A stretch of 64,000 nt of DNA from Datnioides undecimradiatus (lineage: Eukaryota > Chordata > Actinopteri > Lobotiformes > Datnioididae): assembly GCA_008933995.1 (NCBI GenBank), contig WARS01000071.1:7837018-7901017 (forward strand), given 5' to 3'. The translations under genes and the position numbers were made by a program. The notes beneath the pieces are model-generated. The model was not told the origin of the DNA, did not search any database, and saw only the letters and a list, made by a program, of their open reading frames with translations. This document shows positions 11,925 to 24,000 of the stretch, piece by piece (the first letter of the stretch is position 1; the number at the start of each line of letters is the position of its first letter).

Positions 11925-13210
11925 GTAGACACAGTCTAACAATGTGATGGCACCTTGTACTTTAACTTCTAGTTTCTTGAAAAATAAAGAGTGTGTCTTC
12001 ATCTGACCAATAGGGAAAATTGTATGTTTTAATTTACAAAGGGATGATTTGTTCTTTACTTTATGTACTTGGACTTGCTGTGTTTAGCCTCACTTGAGGT
12101 TATGTTGTTCTCAGTCTGGGAAGATAAGTTATTTTGATTGTTATAGCAATAATCAATCAGTAGAGCCTTGTCTGTCTTGATGATGTCACTTTATAACGAT
12201 GCAGAAACAACAGTAATGGTTGCTTGAACAGTTTTATTTTGTTAGATTAGTTTTTAAAAAAATCCACATTTGCTGCCTTTTTGTCTACTGTCAGGTTAGG
12301 TTTGGGAGTTGCATGAAGGTTTCCTCGAGACGGTGTGCAACTGTCTGCTCTGAGGTTTTCTTTCATTTGGTGAGCGTGTCAGAGATGTTACAGAATCAGC
12401 AGCTGCATTTATATAAATCCCATTACATTAAAAAGGCAGTCCATAAAGATCTAATGCTTGTTAAAGTCTTTCTAAATATCATTTAGTATTTGCAGTCTCT
12501 TCTGGTGCGTGGCGTTCCCTAGGAAGGCATGCTGGCATACTAATTAATCTAACAAATAATAAACAAAAAATGTTGGCTTGATTATTTAAATCATAATAAG
12601 AGCGGTTTAATGTGATTTAAGGACGAATACGGGTCTTTTGCTATTGCATGTAGCATTTTGTCATCGCACTTTCATAACTTTTTTTAGCCCCTAACAAAAC
12701 TACATCATCACAGACTATAACACCGTCTTGTCAGTGAGAAGTCAATTATCCTTCACCTGAATGTTTGCCTTGTCATCCTGAAATACAAGGCAAATGTTGG
12801 ATCGCTATAATTAGAAACCACAGCTCCCACGTACCTGCACCTTCTCTCAATTAGGATGTTCTCTGTTAATCTGGACAGCAAAGCCAGTGACTGTAACACT
12901 GAGGACATGTATCTTTAGAATTAAATGTGCATTCGAAATAATTTCATGAGGCTCTTTCAAAAGGACACAAACAATGGCCCTCTCAGCTTCCACTTGCGTA
13001 GCATCAAGGTTACATGTAAATAAAAATTTTGCTGCATGTAGTTGAAGCTGAACACACCTCAGAAAAATTTAAAGTGCTGGAAAACCCCCCCTGAGCATTT
13101 AGGAAGTAATTAAAAATGGCAGTGTTGCTTCCCGTCTGGTCCTGCTCAACTTCCAACAGCACCATGGTAGACTTTCAGCTGTAAGCGTTGAGTGTACTAT
13201 AATTCGCCGG

Positions 13211-13236
13211 TGATGGACAGCCATGATGGACAGCCA
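13211..13236. repeat. Perfect 13-bp tandem duplication
   Basis: The 13-mer TGATGGACAGCCA occurs twice in direct succession with no mismatch. Perfect identity suggests a recent slippage or local duplication. Confidence 0.92.
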
Positions 13237-13294
13237 TGCTCCCTCTTACTCATTAAGCCTTACGTTTTTTACACTTCTGATTAAACTCCGTTAG

Positions 13295-13339
13295 GTACCT
13301 GGATGAGAGGTCATCATGGGATGTAACCTGCCTGTCCCG
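13295..13339 (+). CDS. Candidate 45-nt in-frame cassette exon
   Basis: A pyrimidine-containing acceptor ending CCGTTAG precedes 45 bases that end at a near-ideal donor (CCCG/GTGAGT). One frame is open through it and reads YLDERSSWDVTCLS, with one base before and two after the whole codons. The length is a multiple of three, so inclusion would not shift frame. The encoded peptide matches no family I can name. It lies in a block that looks conserved in texture, so the signal may instead be a non-coding element. No partner exon of matching phase was identified nearby. Confidence 0.27.
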
Positions 13340-15406
13340 GTGAGTCTTTTTTGTGGGCCTTGGATTAATTATTAGTCCCCATCATGTAACCAGAATAATG
13401 CTGACACTAGCTGTCTTAATGAGGAAACTGCATCTTCAGCTGTCAGAGGATATTAGACTCATTTGACCTCTCCAGAGTTACCTGCCCACACAAATCCCCA
13501 TTCAACTTTCGAACCAAGGATTCTTCTTGTACTTATACAAAATGAGGGTTGCGTGTATTTCATTCAGGCTGTCATACCTTGCTTGCAGAATAGTTTAACA
13601 TTTAAAAATTACTTTACCAAAAAAGATTGCCTCGTTCAATGGAAAATGCCAACAGGCAACTGTTTTTTCAACTTTGTCTTGCCCAGTGAGTAAATCCTTA
13701 CTTTAAAATGAGTTTTGGGGATGCATCAGGAAGATTAAAACAAGTGCCATCAAAGGTAGCAGACCAGCTGTGGATGAGAGGCGATCTTTCATCAGACACT
13801 AACAACAGATACCCAGCCCAATTATACGACATCAGTCGACATGAGAATCATGACTTCAATCACCACCTTTGAAATTTGATCAGAAATGCAGAGCATGTAA
13901 GGATCAACAAACACCAAAGATGAAGCCTATTCAGAGGGACTTGAGCATGAAATGCAAAAAGTTAATAAAAATTGTTGTACTGGAACTTATCAGGTGTTTG
14001 CACTGGTTGAAACACAGTGCTGATAATAAAGAATCTCAGAAGAGCTCTCTGCTTATGCACCACATCGCGCAATTGCTTTTTTTGCCATTCAGGAAATTAT
14101 TTTCTAATGACTTTAGTACATAATTTATATACAGCATCTGTTGTTGTGCAAGGCGAATCACTGATTTTCTTGCCAAAGGAATATTTGAGTATGACATAAA
14201 CACTGCAGAGTTTCCCCTTTTTTTGTGGCTTTTGAAGGGAACACATTCGAAATATACAGTGACATCCATGGCAATTAAATTAGCTGCTACAATACCCGTT
14301 CTCGCACTCTAGTAGCAGTCAAAAATGGCCCCTCTAACATAAACGGGACATGAAAGGGCTTTCTAAAACCTTTCAGCATTATTTCTCTCACATACTTTCC
14401 AACAGGAGCGCCCTAGTTTCAGTTGCATTTTTGAATAATGAATGCTTCATGACGCAGTACTTGGGCATCAATCCAAAAAACAAATCTGTTCGCCAAAGCA
14501 AATCTAGAATTAATAATGACTGGGAAAATAATTATTGCTGATTTAACGCATTCATATTCATTTTCGACAGTAACATCCATCAATAGCGACTCTTTTCATT
14601 ATGTCTTTGAGCAAACACCAGAACCCATTTAACAACAGTCTGCGCCAAGTCTGAGAAGAAACAAGTATCCTCCAAAGCTCTTCCACACACACAGTGCAGC
14701 TTGTGCCTATTGACATGGCATGGATCAATTTTGACCCTATTGAAGAACAATCTAGACAAGTTCTGAATGCTTTGTTTAGCCACAGGCAGTTTAATATGAT
14801 CCCATTCTATAAATAGCTTAAATGTAGACTGTAGACTCCATGACACAAACTGATTCAACATGTGTGTGAGTATGAGAGACAAAGAGGAAGCAAGATATAG
14901 GAGGAGACAAACAGAGAGACAGCGAATGAGACAGAGAGGCGCTGCAGAATTACCCAGAGTGAGACGTGGCACAGATGGTGGGGAGTGTAGGTGATGGGGG
15001 GCCGCCATCCTGTGTTCCCAAGACACATAACTCATATGCACCATTATTACATTGACACAATGACTGCTTCACAGATATCTCCATATCTGGCCTGCATTCT
15101 TACACTGCTGCATTAAAAAAAAACAAAACCTGAGACATAACACATGGAAAATAACCACGTACTAAACAGTGAAATAAATTCCATCCACCGTGAGAGCGGA
15201 TTTTAATATTGACAGTTTTATTAACTCTAGAAGTAGCACGGCTGAAGCTGGAAAATAATAAAACACCTCATTAATTTTTCAGTGCCATCTCTCGAAATTT
15301 TCAAATGAGTAGATTTGAGAGATAGATGCAAGGTCCCATAAGCTTCCTCATTTGTTAATTCCAAGTTAACGCCTGGATGGTGACATCTTTAATTTGAACA
15401 TTGCAC

Positions 15407-15421
15407 TTTTTTTTTTTTTTT
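15407..15421. repeat. Poly-T run (15), possible polypyrimidine tract
   Basis: Fifteen T in a row, followed by CTCCTCCAG. It either is a simple homopolymer or serves as the polypyrimidine tract of the exon candidate that begins at 15431. Confidence 0.85.
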
Positions 15422-15430
15422 CTCCTCCAG

Positions 15431-15518
15431 TGGTCCTCTGTGATAAATCAGCCGTGTCTATTGCCACGCCAAGGTCTTCTGCAGACCCTGGTGGGTTGTT
15501 GCCGAGACGCTGGGGCGG
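15431..15518 (+). CDS. Candidate 88-nt exon with strong splice ends
   Basis: The interval follows a T15 tract and CTCCTCCAG and ends at CGG/GTGAGTT, both close to consensus. Two of three frames are open. The better one reads VLCDKSAVSIATPRSSADP and continues with a Gly/Arg-rich end; it starts after two bases and leaves two at the donor. The interval is clearly more GC-rich than its surroundings. I do not recognise the protein, and no start codon or flanking exon of compatible phase was found. It could also be an untranslated exon of a long non-coding RNA, or chance. Confidence 0.3.
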
Positions 15519-16898
15519 GTGAGTTGAGCTAGTCCAGCTAGAACTGCTGGGCAGCTGCGAGGCAGAGCAGGGTCATGACACCTCAGGCCCTCTGGGGGAG
15601 TAGACTGGACATCCGAACTCTGACTGACCGGGACACAACATCAATTTTACCCTGCCCAACATATGCATGATATTATGACTCGCACCTTACCCACTGCTAG
15701 TTAGCAGTTGTTTGAAATTCAGCCCAAAGAACATAACATCCTGGATCTACAGCTGACAATACCAGCCAAGTATCAGCTTTCCTGCTTGTCAACGTCTTAA
15801 GATAACATCGTTTTCCTCACAAGAGGCAACAGTAACATTCGCCAAGTACCAGTAAATATTTTACTGTTTACAATTACGTTCCCCATTACTTGAATATGCA
15901 CGGACGTAAGTTTAATGATCTGTCCTTGTGTGCATGTGAAAACCAATGCAAGTGAGAGGGCGCGTGAATGGCAGCTCACCCCACACTTAATTTACAGCGT
16001 CAGTTAAAATGACAGCAACAACCTTTGACAAAAGCAGTAAAGAACAAGACAACAAGGAATCTAATTAAATCACGTTAGCTGCGGAGAAGTGTGATGGCTA
16101 GCTTGAGAGGACAGGGAACAAGCGGCAGCAAAGAGAGAGGACTGGGAGAGACAGCAAGCCCGAAAATGGGGGATGGTGTAAAGGTCTTCAATGGCTGTAA
16201 TTTGAAGTGCAGTGAGCAGGGAGTAATTTCAGTCATGCACAGTGGCTTCTCTCAGGGTCACTTAGGCATCCTAGATTAATTGAGCTGAGATGGGCGGACG
16301 GGAAGGAGGGGTCGAACAAGAAGAAGGAGGCAGAAGACAAAATAGGTCTTGGACTGTGGTTTAGCTTTCTTGCCCGTGAGCAGAGAGGGAAACAGCCCAT
16401 GTCCTGACCCTCTCAACCCTGCTGCATGACAAAACACAGCACCACACTGCGCTGTGCTGCAATGAGCTACAAGAGAAAACGCAGCGAGCGCATGGCCTCT
16501 CCTTCTCCACAGCTGGAGCCAGTAATCCGACAGCCATGTCTGTAAATCACATCTCCATGGCCATTCTTCACACTGCAAGGAGAAGAACACACTTTTCTCT
16601 CGCTGATTTTATCCTTAATTTCATCACATGGAAGCAGGACAAAAAGCCTGGTTAACAGACTTTAAGCACTATATTTAGTAGAGTGGCCTTAATGTTAAAT
16701 GGTTTACCATGCAGATGGAAAATGGAGCATCATTGATATAATCCTCTTAAGGCTCTCAATATCGCTTGTGAAGCACTGATCTGAACAGGAAAATTCTCAG
16801 TCTAAATCTCTGTCTATCTGGAGGAATCAGGCATTGTGTGTTTTTAAATAGCAGCCGAGGGTCAGACGGACTGGGAGCTTAAGAATATCTCCTCACCC

Positions 16899-16915
16899 TT
16901 TTTTTTTTTTTTTTT
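16899..16915. repeat. Poly-T run (17)
   Basis: Seventeen T in a row; no element body recognised on either side. Confidence 0.9.
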
Positions 16916-18986
16916 GTAATTATTTTTTAACCTAGTATTTGTAACAGCAGATATTGGCAAAACAGGAGGGGATGGAAATAAAACAGACAACCGGAACTCA
17001 TCAAATGCTTGATTGTATTTCAATGCGAAACAATCATGTCATTTCAACTCCAATGTTTTTCATGTTTTGTTTGGAGGGCCAAAATTGGCTGCGAAGAGAC
17101 AATGAGAATCAGGGAAAAAAAGAGTGGCAAGCAGAAGAGAGATGGACTGCAAATAAGAACCATTCCAGGGACGCAGAGGGGTGTCTTTTATACAAAGAGC
17201 ACTCTAGCTGAACAGAGGGTTGTTTTGAGGCAGAGGGAGCGCACACATTGCCAGCGCCAGCTCAACAGAAAGGTGTTAGCAGGTGAGGAGCTGTGCACAG
17301 TGGCTGCACCAGATAAACACACAGGTATGAGAGAGGTTGAAAGTGTTTGTCACAAAGATGGGCGAGCTGGAGTACAAAGACCTGGTGAAAGCAATTCTGT
17401 TGGACTCATATACATGTACTTGCACATCATGCAAGCTTGCACAAATCGATAAAAACACAAACGGGCCCGAACACACAAGGTTTTGCAGTCCGTCAAGCGA
17501 TCAGATTTCCCACTTTGCCTTATTTTTTGGTCTTTAATCTCAAACTACCAGCAAGGCAAAGTGGTGGCAAATCAATTCTTCCCCACAGTGTCACCATCTT
17601 CCAAATCTGTGTAGCCTTGGGAATAAAAGGTTTGATGTGACATTGCAACAGTCTCCTGTTTTTGAATGCTTTCTCTCGCTCATTCGGTTTGGCTAAGCAC
17701 TTCCCATGTTTTAAAACCAAGGACAATTCAGGCTCATTTAATGTCCAGATCATGTTTACTTTATGCTACACGAACCAACACAGTTTCAGTTAAAACCCTT
17801 TCAACCGTGTCTCTGTATCACATTAGTTTATATACTGCAAGTTTGTTCTGCCAAATACATTCTTTAAAGAAGAAGAGTAAATACTGTTCAATGTCTTCTT
17901 TTTTCAGAAACAGAGGCTTTATGTTGTTCAACTGTATGCAGAAGAGGTGGTAAAACTGATGCTGAACTATAGCCTGAGTGTAGATGTTAGGAGTTGCCTG
18001 AGGTTCGGGCACAACAACAGCACTCCGGTTAAAGAGGCACTTCATAAGAAGGTTGTATTCAAAAGAGGCAAATGAAAGAATAATGGTTTCAACTGAAAAG
18101 AGGTTCGAACTTTTAGTTTTACTATGGCTCAAGATACAAAAACACTGGATCTTAAACTTCCCCTCCTCCTGAATGCCCACTTCTTTCTGATGCCTTTAAA
18201 GCTCCCAACTCTATTTCCAGGCTAAGTAAGTAGTGCTCTTCATTATGAGTTAACTTAATATCCCTATCACTTCATGATTGGTGGAATTCTCCGGGAAGGT
18301 TGGTGAAAGATTATAGTGTTAAAAAGTTAAAGAAGTATACTAATCCTGTCTCATGCTGCAGGCCAGTGTTGACTTTTTTAGTTTTGTAACCAAGGCAACA
18401 CATTAACCTTAAAGTGCTGTGAGTGCCTGAACATAACCACAAGGAAGTTCAAGCAGATATGACAAAAAGATGTCATACAATGTTAAATGAGGAATCCAAA
18501 TAGTTATTTAGCTCTGAGAAGTATCTGAAATGGTTATTGTTATGTTCATCCAAATAAGGAATCCAGATAGTCAGATCAGTCAGTGATACCTGTTGTGATT
18601 GGCAGGACAGTGGAGCACAAAGGAAGAAGAACAGCAGGTGGGGAATATCTCAGAGTTAACAGTAATAAAAATATAAATATTAAAAGCAGTTTAGGATACT
18701 AAGCTAGCAGTTACTATGCTAACTGTTTTGCTGTAGGCCGCTAATTAAGTGCATTGGCAGAAATGGTTAGCAGGGACTTTTCTTTTTAAAGTACTTTGTG
18801 TGACTAGTGTATAACATAAACAAAGGACAAGTGTGAGCATAAACCCGATGTTGGATTCAGGTAGACAGTCCCCGCAGTGACCAAAGAAGCTGTGTTGGTT
18901 CTGATGAAAACACCTCCTGGTGACCAGAAAAGCTTTTGAGGAAGATTAAAGCCACTTGCTGCTAACATTGCTCTCCTTATCTTCAG

Positions 18987-19003
18987 CTAAAGCCTTCCAA
19001 CCT
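18987..19003 (+). other. Microexon-like interval, 17 nt
   Basis: A pyrimidine-rich acceptor (CTCTCCTTATCTTCAG) is followed after 17 bases by the donor GTAAGTTT. Splice signals this close together are the arrangement of a microexon, but such pairs also arise by chance in 64 kb. Seventeen bases would shift the frame. Confidence 0.15.
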
Positions 19004-20951
19004 GTAAGTTTCTCGCACCTTTCTTTGCCTTTACTTTGTACCCTGTGCTGTCTGAAACTGCTTGTTGGTGTGTGTAGTGGTAAAGTGTCGTTTTATACAA
19101 AAACTTCAGATGTAAAACAATTGTGGGGAAAAAAATCTGTTCATTTTGGTTAAAATTTAAAAAAAAAATAAAAAATCCTAGACAGTCCAAAGATGTTTGG
19201 TGGATTTAAGTGTTTTTTTTTAATGGTTTGTGCAATTTCTGGTTAATGCTGAAGTAATATTTCAGGCTTATTTATTTAAAAGTGTGTAGTTTTAATTATG
19301 GGGTTAAATTTGTTGCATTTGGGCATTTTAGTTTGGATATATTTTAGATGATATACTCAGGGAGAAATATTGTTTGTACATTCAAACTGCCAATATACTA
19401 TTATTATTTTCTAAATTGTTGTTATATTATAGTCTTGTGTCACATGGTTAAAGGCTGAAGTGGTTCTATTTGAATTTGAGTTGAAGCTGCTTGGTGGTCC
19501 ACATAACCCCTTTAAGTTGTTAGCTGTTAGCTGTTGCAGTTTAGCAGTATGTGAACATAATTTCCAGAAGACAGAAATACCCCGCTCGTTCGGCATGCTA
19601 CTTTTAAGTACATAACACAGTCTCTGTCAACCTTTCGGGCTGTTGTGTTTTCTGTGCAGTGGTTGTAATATCAAAGTGGAGAGAAATGACGATACATCAG
19701 TGAAACATGGAAGAATCAAAAGCAGTTTGAAAATATTGACTCTATTTAACTTCTTTGAGCCCCGCCTTTTGTCCGTCCATCCTACCTGTCTTTCCTAATT
19801 TACTGTGGTCGGCATCAATCTCTGTCAGTCCCTAACAGTTAATCTGCATCTGTGCATGTCAGCTTCAATCAGACTCACTGAGTCTAATAGGCCATATCAT
19901 CCCACCAGTGAGGGAGCATGATCCCTGGATAGTAGACACACTCAGCCAACTTCAGTCCTACTTAAACTCAGCGGATGCTTGAGTACTTGTCCAGAGTTAC
20001 ATTTGGGATAGATCTTTCTTATATAGGTGTACCTGGGAGTTACTTCCAAGAACGTGAGCCCAAAGGCGTCCATGTTCCTTGCACTTTTTCAGAAGCTGCT
20101 CTCCCAGTCTGTAATCTGCCTTCAAGGGAACAAAATAATTGTGGAAGACCGCTGACGTTTGTGTTGTTGTGATGTCTCCCACTTCCTCCCCTCTAGTAAA
20201 CAGGCCCCGACTCAAGCTACACTGAGCTTCATGGCTGCCAACTAGCCTAGGGGGGGACAAGGAACATATTGCTCTCCCTGCCTAACACTTCCAGGATTAA
20301 ACATTAATTCACAGAGCTGTGAAACTTTAATATCCGGGCATGTGTGAGTCAAGTTATGTGTATTCAGCTCTCACTTGATGTAGGATGTAGAATAAAACAA
20401 CTGACTTCTAAAACATTTGCTTAAATAAATGGTGCAGAAACATTCTTATGTAGCCATGCTATTAAACTTTGAATAGGACTATTTTGTTGTTTTTTTGCTT
20501 GATTAACCTTCAAGTATTAAAAATGAAAATTAAGAGGACGAATATGCAGACTTTAAAAGACATCCAGGGTGATGCTGTTGATGCGTTTTTAAATTTAAAT
20601 TCTTCATTTTTACTTGTTCAGTACTCATAATTTCTGAGAGACAAAAACCAGTATGGACCAAGTCAAATCTGAATAAAGCATAAAACATGGTGATAAAAGC
20701 TGATAACTGCTTCTACCAAATAAAAAACTATGAGCACATCCTGTCATGTGTCTATATATTTAATAGACATGTGTCCAGGTTTTACAATCATTTTACTCAC
20801 AGTTTCTGTGTTTCACTCACATTGTTTGCCATTATTTGACTATTGAAAGGTCAAAAAACACTGGTTGAAAGAAAAAATGCAATTTGATAATTTATTAAAT
20901 ATCTTCATATGATTTAATCTATAATTAAAATATATTTGAGGGAGACAAGCC

Positions 20952-21088
20952 TACATAATGAGTATATTTACTTTTGAAACTTAATTTTACTTGTAATATT
21001 TTAATGTCAGGACTTTTATTTGTTTTTATAGTGTAGTAATACTACTTTTGCTTAAGTAAAGGGTCTGTTTACTTTTTATTGGCCAGTG
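20952..21088 (-). mobile_element. Terminal part of a teleost hAT-like MITE
   Basis: The segment contains CATAATGAGTA, a stretch of ACTTTTGA- and ACTTGTAAT-type repeats, CAGGACTTTTA, then TAGTAATACTACTTTTGCTTA continuing into AGTAAAGGGTCTG, and ends in CCAGTG. In the same order these match the end of a very abundant short non-autonomous DNA transposon of teleosts, whose terminus is CAGTGGTGGAAGAAGT on the other strand; hAT membership is from memory. The terminus here is degraded (GGCCAGTG), and no matching opposite terminus was found to the left, so this is one end of an old, truncated copy. Confidence 0.75.
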
Positions 21089-21091
21089 TTT

Positions 21092-24000
21092 TCTAATGTC
21101 TATTAAATCTTTGGTCACATCAGACAGAAATATCCAAGATTAAACTAAAATGTACCGTCCAAGACGAACAAAATATATAAACTCTGCTTACATTAGTTTG
21201 CTCACATCGTTTAATCGGACACGGCAAACATTATCTTGTGATTTTCATCCTGCTGAAATGACCAAAAACATTTATCAGTTGTAAACAAGTCATTACTAAC
21301 CACAATGAATGTTGAAGCAAACAATGAAAATGTACAAATATACATCTGGGCAGATTCTTATAGCTACAGTCATCAGTATTAAGTTTATTATGAAACCAGA
21401 CAGCCCAACATTAATTCTATTTATGTTGCCATTTTTGAGCAATTTAAGTAATGTTTTTACAAAGATGTAAAACTTAAACCACAATGATCTTCCTTAAAGT
21501 GTAGAAATTCTCCACTGATTCCCTAAACGACTCCATCAGTGGATCAACAGTAAGCCTAATTGCACATGTGTTTTCTCACTGTGGTCAGTTCTCTGTTTGT
21601 TCTCCACCTGTGGAGAATGAAATAATCACAGCTGGGGTAACAGAGCAGTAGAAACAGGAATTAGAGGAAAGAGGAATCAGGCCTGAGATACAATATTGGT
21701 GTGAGACTACAGCAGTACTTGCTGCTCTATTCAGACCTTGACTTTTTTTCCAGGCGCTGCTTTCACCTTGTCTGAGGTGGAAGAAGAGCAGCAGATGAAT
21801 GAGGAAGAGTACAGCATGTGTCAGCGTATATATGTGAAAAAGACTTCTTGGTAGAAATTTAAAAACTCGATGAGAAGAAAAAAGGCACCTCCATTATTGT
21901 TATTTTGACACGTTTGACTAGATGTCTTTCATTTGCCTCTCAACCTCACATAAAAGGTCTATCCACTATCTACCATTTAATTTTTTGAATTTACCATTCA
22001 AATTAAAAATATACAGCTGAATTACTGAGCAAGTAACAGTAGACTAAATTAATTATATTTAGTCTACTGTTACTTGTTTTGTAATGTTAATGTTACCTTG
22101 ATGAATTTCATTGCGTGTAGTTGTAAAGGACTTTCCTGTGTGACAGTTTTGCAGACATTCAACAATAAATTCCTTTTTTAAGTTGTAGATTGAAGTGGTT
22201 TGATCCGGTTTTCACAAGGTTTTTGACGTAGTCTGAAGCACCTGTTCATTGTTAACAGGGTAAACAGAGTTAACAATGGTATGGACAATTGAGATGATGG
22301 ATTAAAATGCAAAATAACAGCTGATTAGGCAGAAAAGTCAAAGTAATGTAAATGCCTGCAAAATCCCTATACTTTTGGTCATAAATCAATGCAATGCAAC
22401 TCAATCCAGTCCAAATAAATACAGATTTCCAGTATGACACACACAGTAATATAGGGCATGCCTCAGCTCTTTCATGTGACAACAATGTACGCCCACCTTT
22501 CAGCCAATCAGAATTAAGATCTCTCTTAAGTTACTGAGTAGGGTTGACAGTATAGTTTATTGCTGTCCACTACAAACATTGTTGTAAATGATCAAGATTT
22601 ATTCATTTATTCATTCATTTATTCATCTGAAGAGAGACAGAAATTGCTTGCCACTGCTCTCGAGATGTTGGATATAATTGTCCAAGAGGCAGATACAATT
22701 ATTGTGAAATAATGATGGAACCAGACATGGAGAAAGAGACAAAATAACAAGCAAATGTGAAAATTAAAAACTAGATGTTGAAAATGAAATCATCTCAAAC
22801 AATCATGCTTTCTATTAAAAGGAAGAGTCTCTAATTCTCTGGAGTTATTTAAGAGATTGAGTGAACTTTACCTAACCTTGCTGTTGATTGCTTCATAATG
22901 ACAAAATGAGAGGAGGGTTTTAAAAGAAATGGACCGAATGTAAAGAGCCCCCACACCATTCAGTTTAAATATGTAGTGGAGTAAGTATACACAGCGCTCT
23001 GCACAATGTGTCCAGTGCCACAGCAAATATGCAATCGAATCAAAACTGTTTTACCGAGAGAGGAGGAGAGATGTTGACTTTCCCACTGAGCAGGAGAGTG
23101 TATCGTTTCAAAAACCTTCACTAAATTCTGCCGATGACAGTCTGCAGCACATGTATTTGTAAGGGCTACTCTCTCACTCAACTTTCTCTCTGAATACATG
23201 ACACTGCCACACAAACACCTCTAAATAATGAAAATGTGCTCTCAGGGTCAAATGTTTCTTTAGTTCAACCACTTTCCTACCAAACAGTCAATACAGTTTT
23301 GGAGTGGCGAGGGAGAGAGGTGGTATGGAGAAATCTTTCTTCATTTCTGAGATTTTAATGCAGCTGTCCCTGCAGCGGAGTGGCCGAGCCAGGAAAACAG
23401 TCGATCTGTCAGATCCCTCCGTGCTGTAGCCTTGGAGTCTTATAATTCATCTTGCCTCCATAATCTTTATTGCATGCTTTGGCTCTCACCTGCAACAGTC
23501 TCCCCTCCCCCTGCCTTCTTTTCCGCTGCCTGCCTGATCCTTTCACAAGTGTTTTTTGTTTTTTTTTCTGCCTTAACTGCATAAATGCTTACACAGAAGA
23601 ATGACAAGTTTGGGGGATGGTGACTTTAACTGTACCATTCCCCCATTTTTTGTCCTTCTCTCTTACGTGACACGATTTCAAATGCGTCGCATGCATTTTT
23701 TATTCGTTTATGTGTGTGTGCGTCTGTATGTGAGTGTGAATTTCTTTGTATGTATTGTCTAGTCCTGTGGGGAATAAGGATGATCAGTCTCTAGAGAATC
23801 CTCACATCTTCACATGTTCACATTCAGAGCTCCCTGTAGGTTCTGCAGCCATTTCAGCTTCTCATCTGCAGACAGTTAAATCTCATGAAGTTTAAAAACA
23901 CACCGTTTCCTCAGTGAGTTTTGAAATTGTTCCCTAGTTGATTTTAATATCCCTACAGATTTCCTATGAATTGTCCTGAGCAAACACTGCATTTCATTGG

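Larger units (their letters stand above)
11930..20950. other. Non-coding block with a few exon-like intervals
   Basis: Single-copy DNA without a recognisable gene. It holds a 26-bp tandem duplication (13211), poly-T runs at 15407 and 16899, and possible conserved non-coding blocks at about 12760-13010, 13260-13460 and 19790-19960. Two intervals have both splice consensus ends and an open frame (13295-13339 and 15431-15518), and one 17-nt microexon candidate lies at 18987. The long open frames at 14580-15044 (minus) and 17009-17452 (plus) show no family resemblance and are treated as chance. Confidence 0.5.

Noticed and set aside
14580..15044. 154-codon minus-strand open frame
   Set aside because: No recognisable domain, no codon bias, and a Leu/Cys/Ser-rich middle derived from the purine-rich repeat-like plus strand at 14880-14940.
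17009..17452. 147-codon plus-strand open frame
   Set aside because: Overlaps other frames on both strands, and its composition follows purine-rich DNA. No family resemblance.
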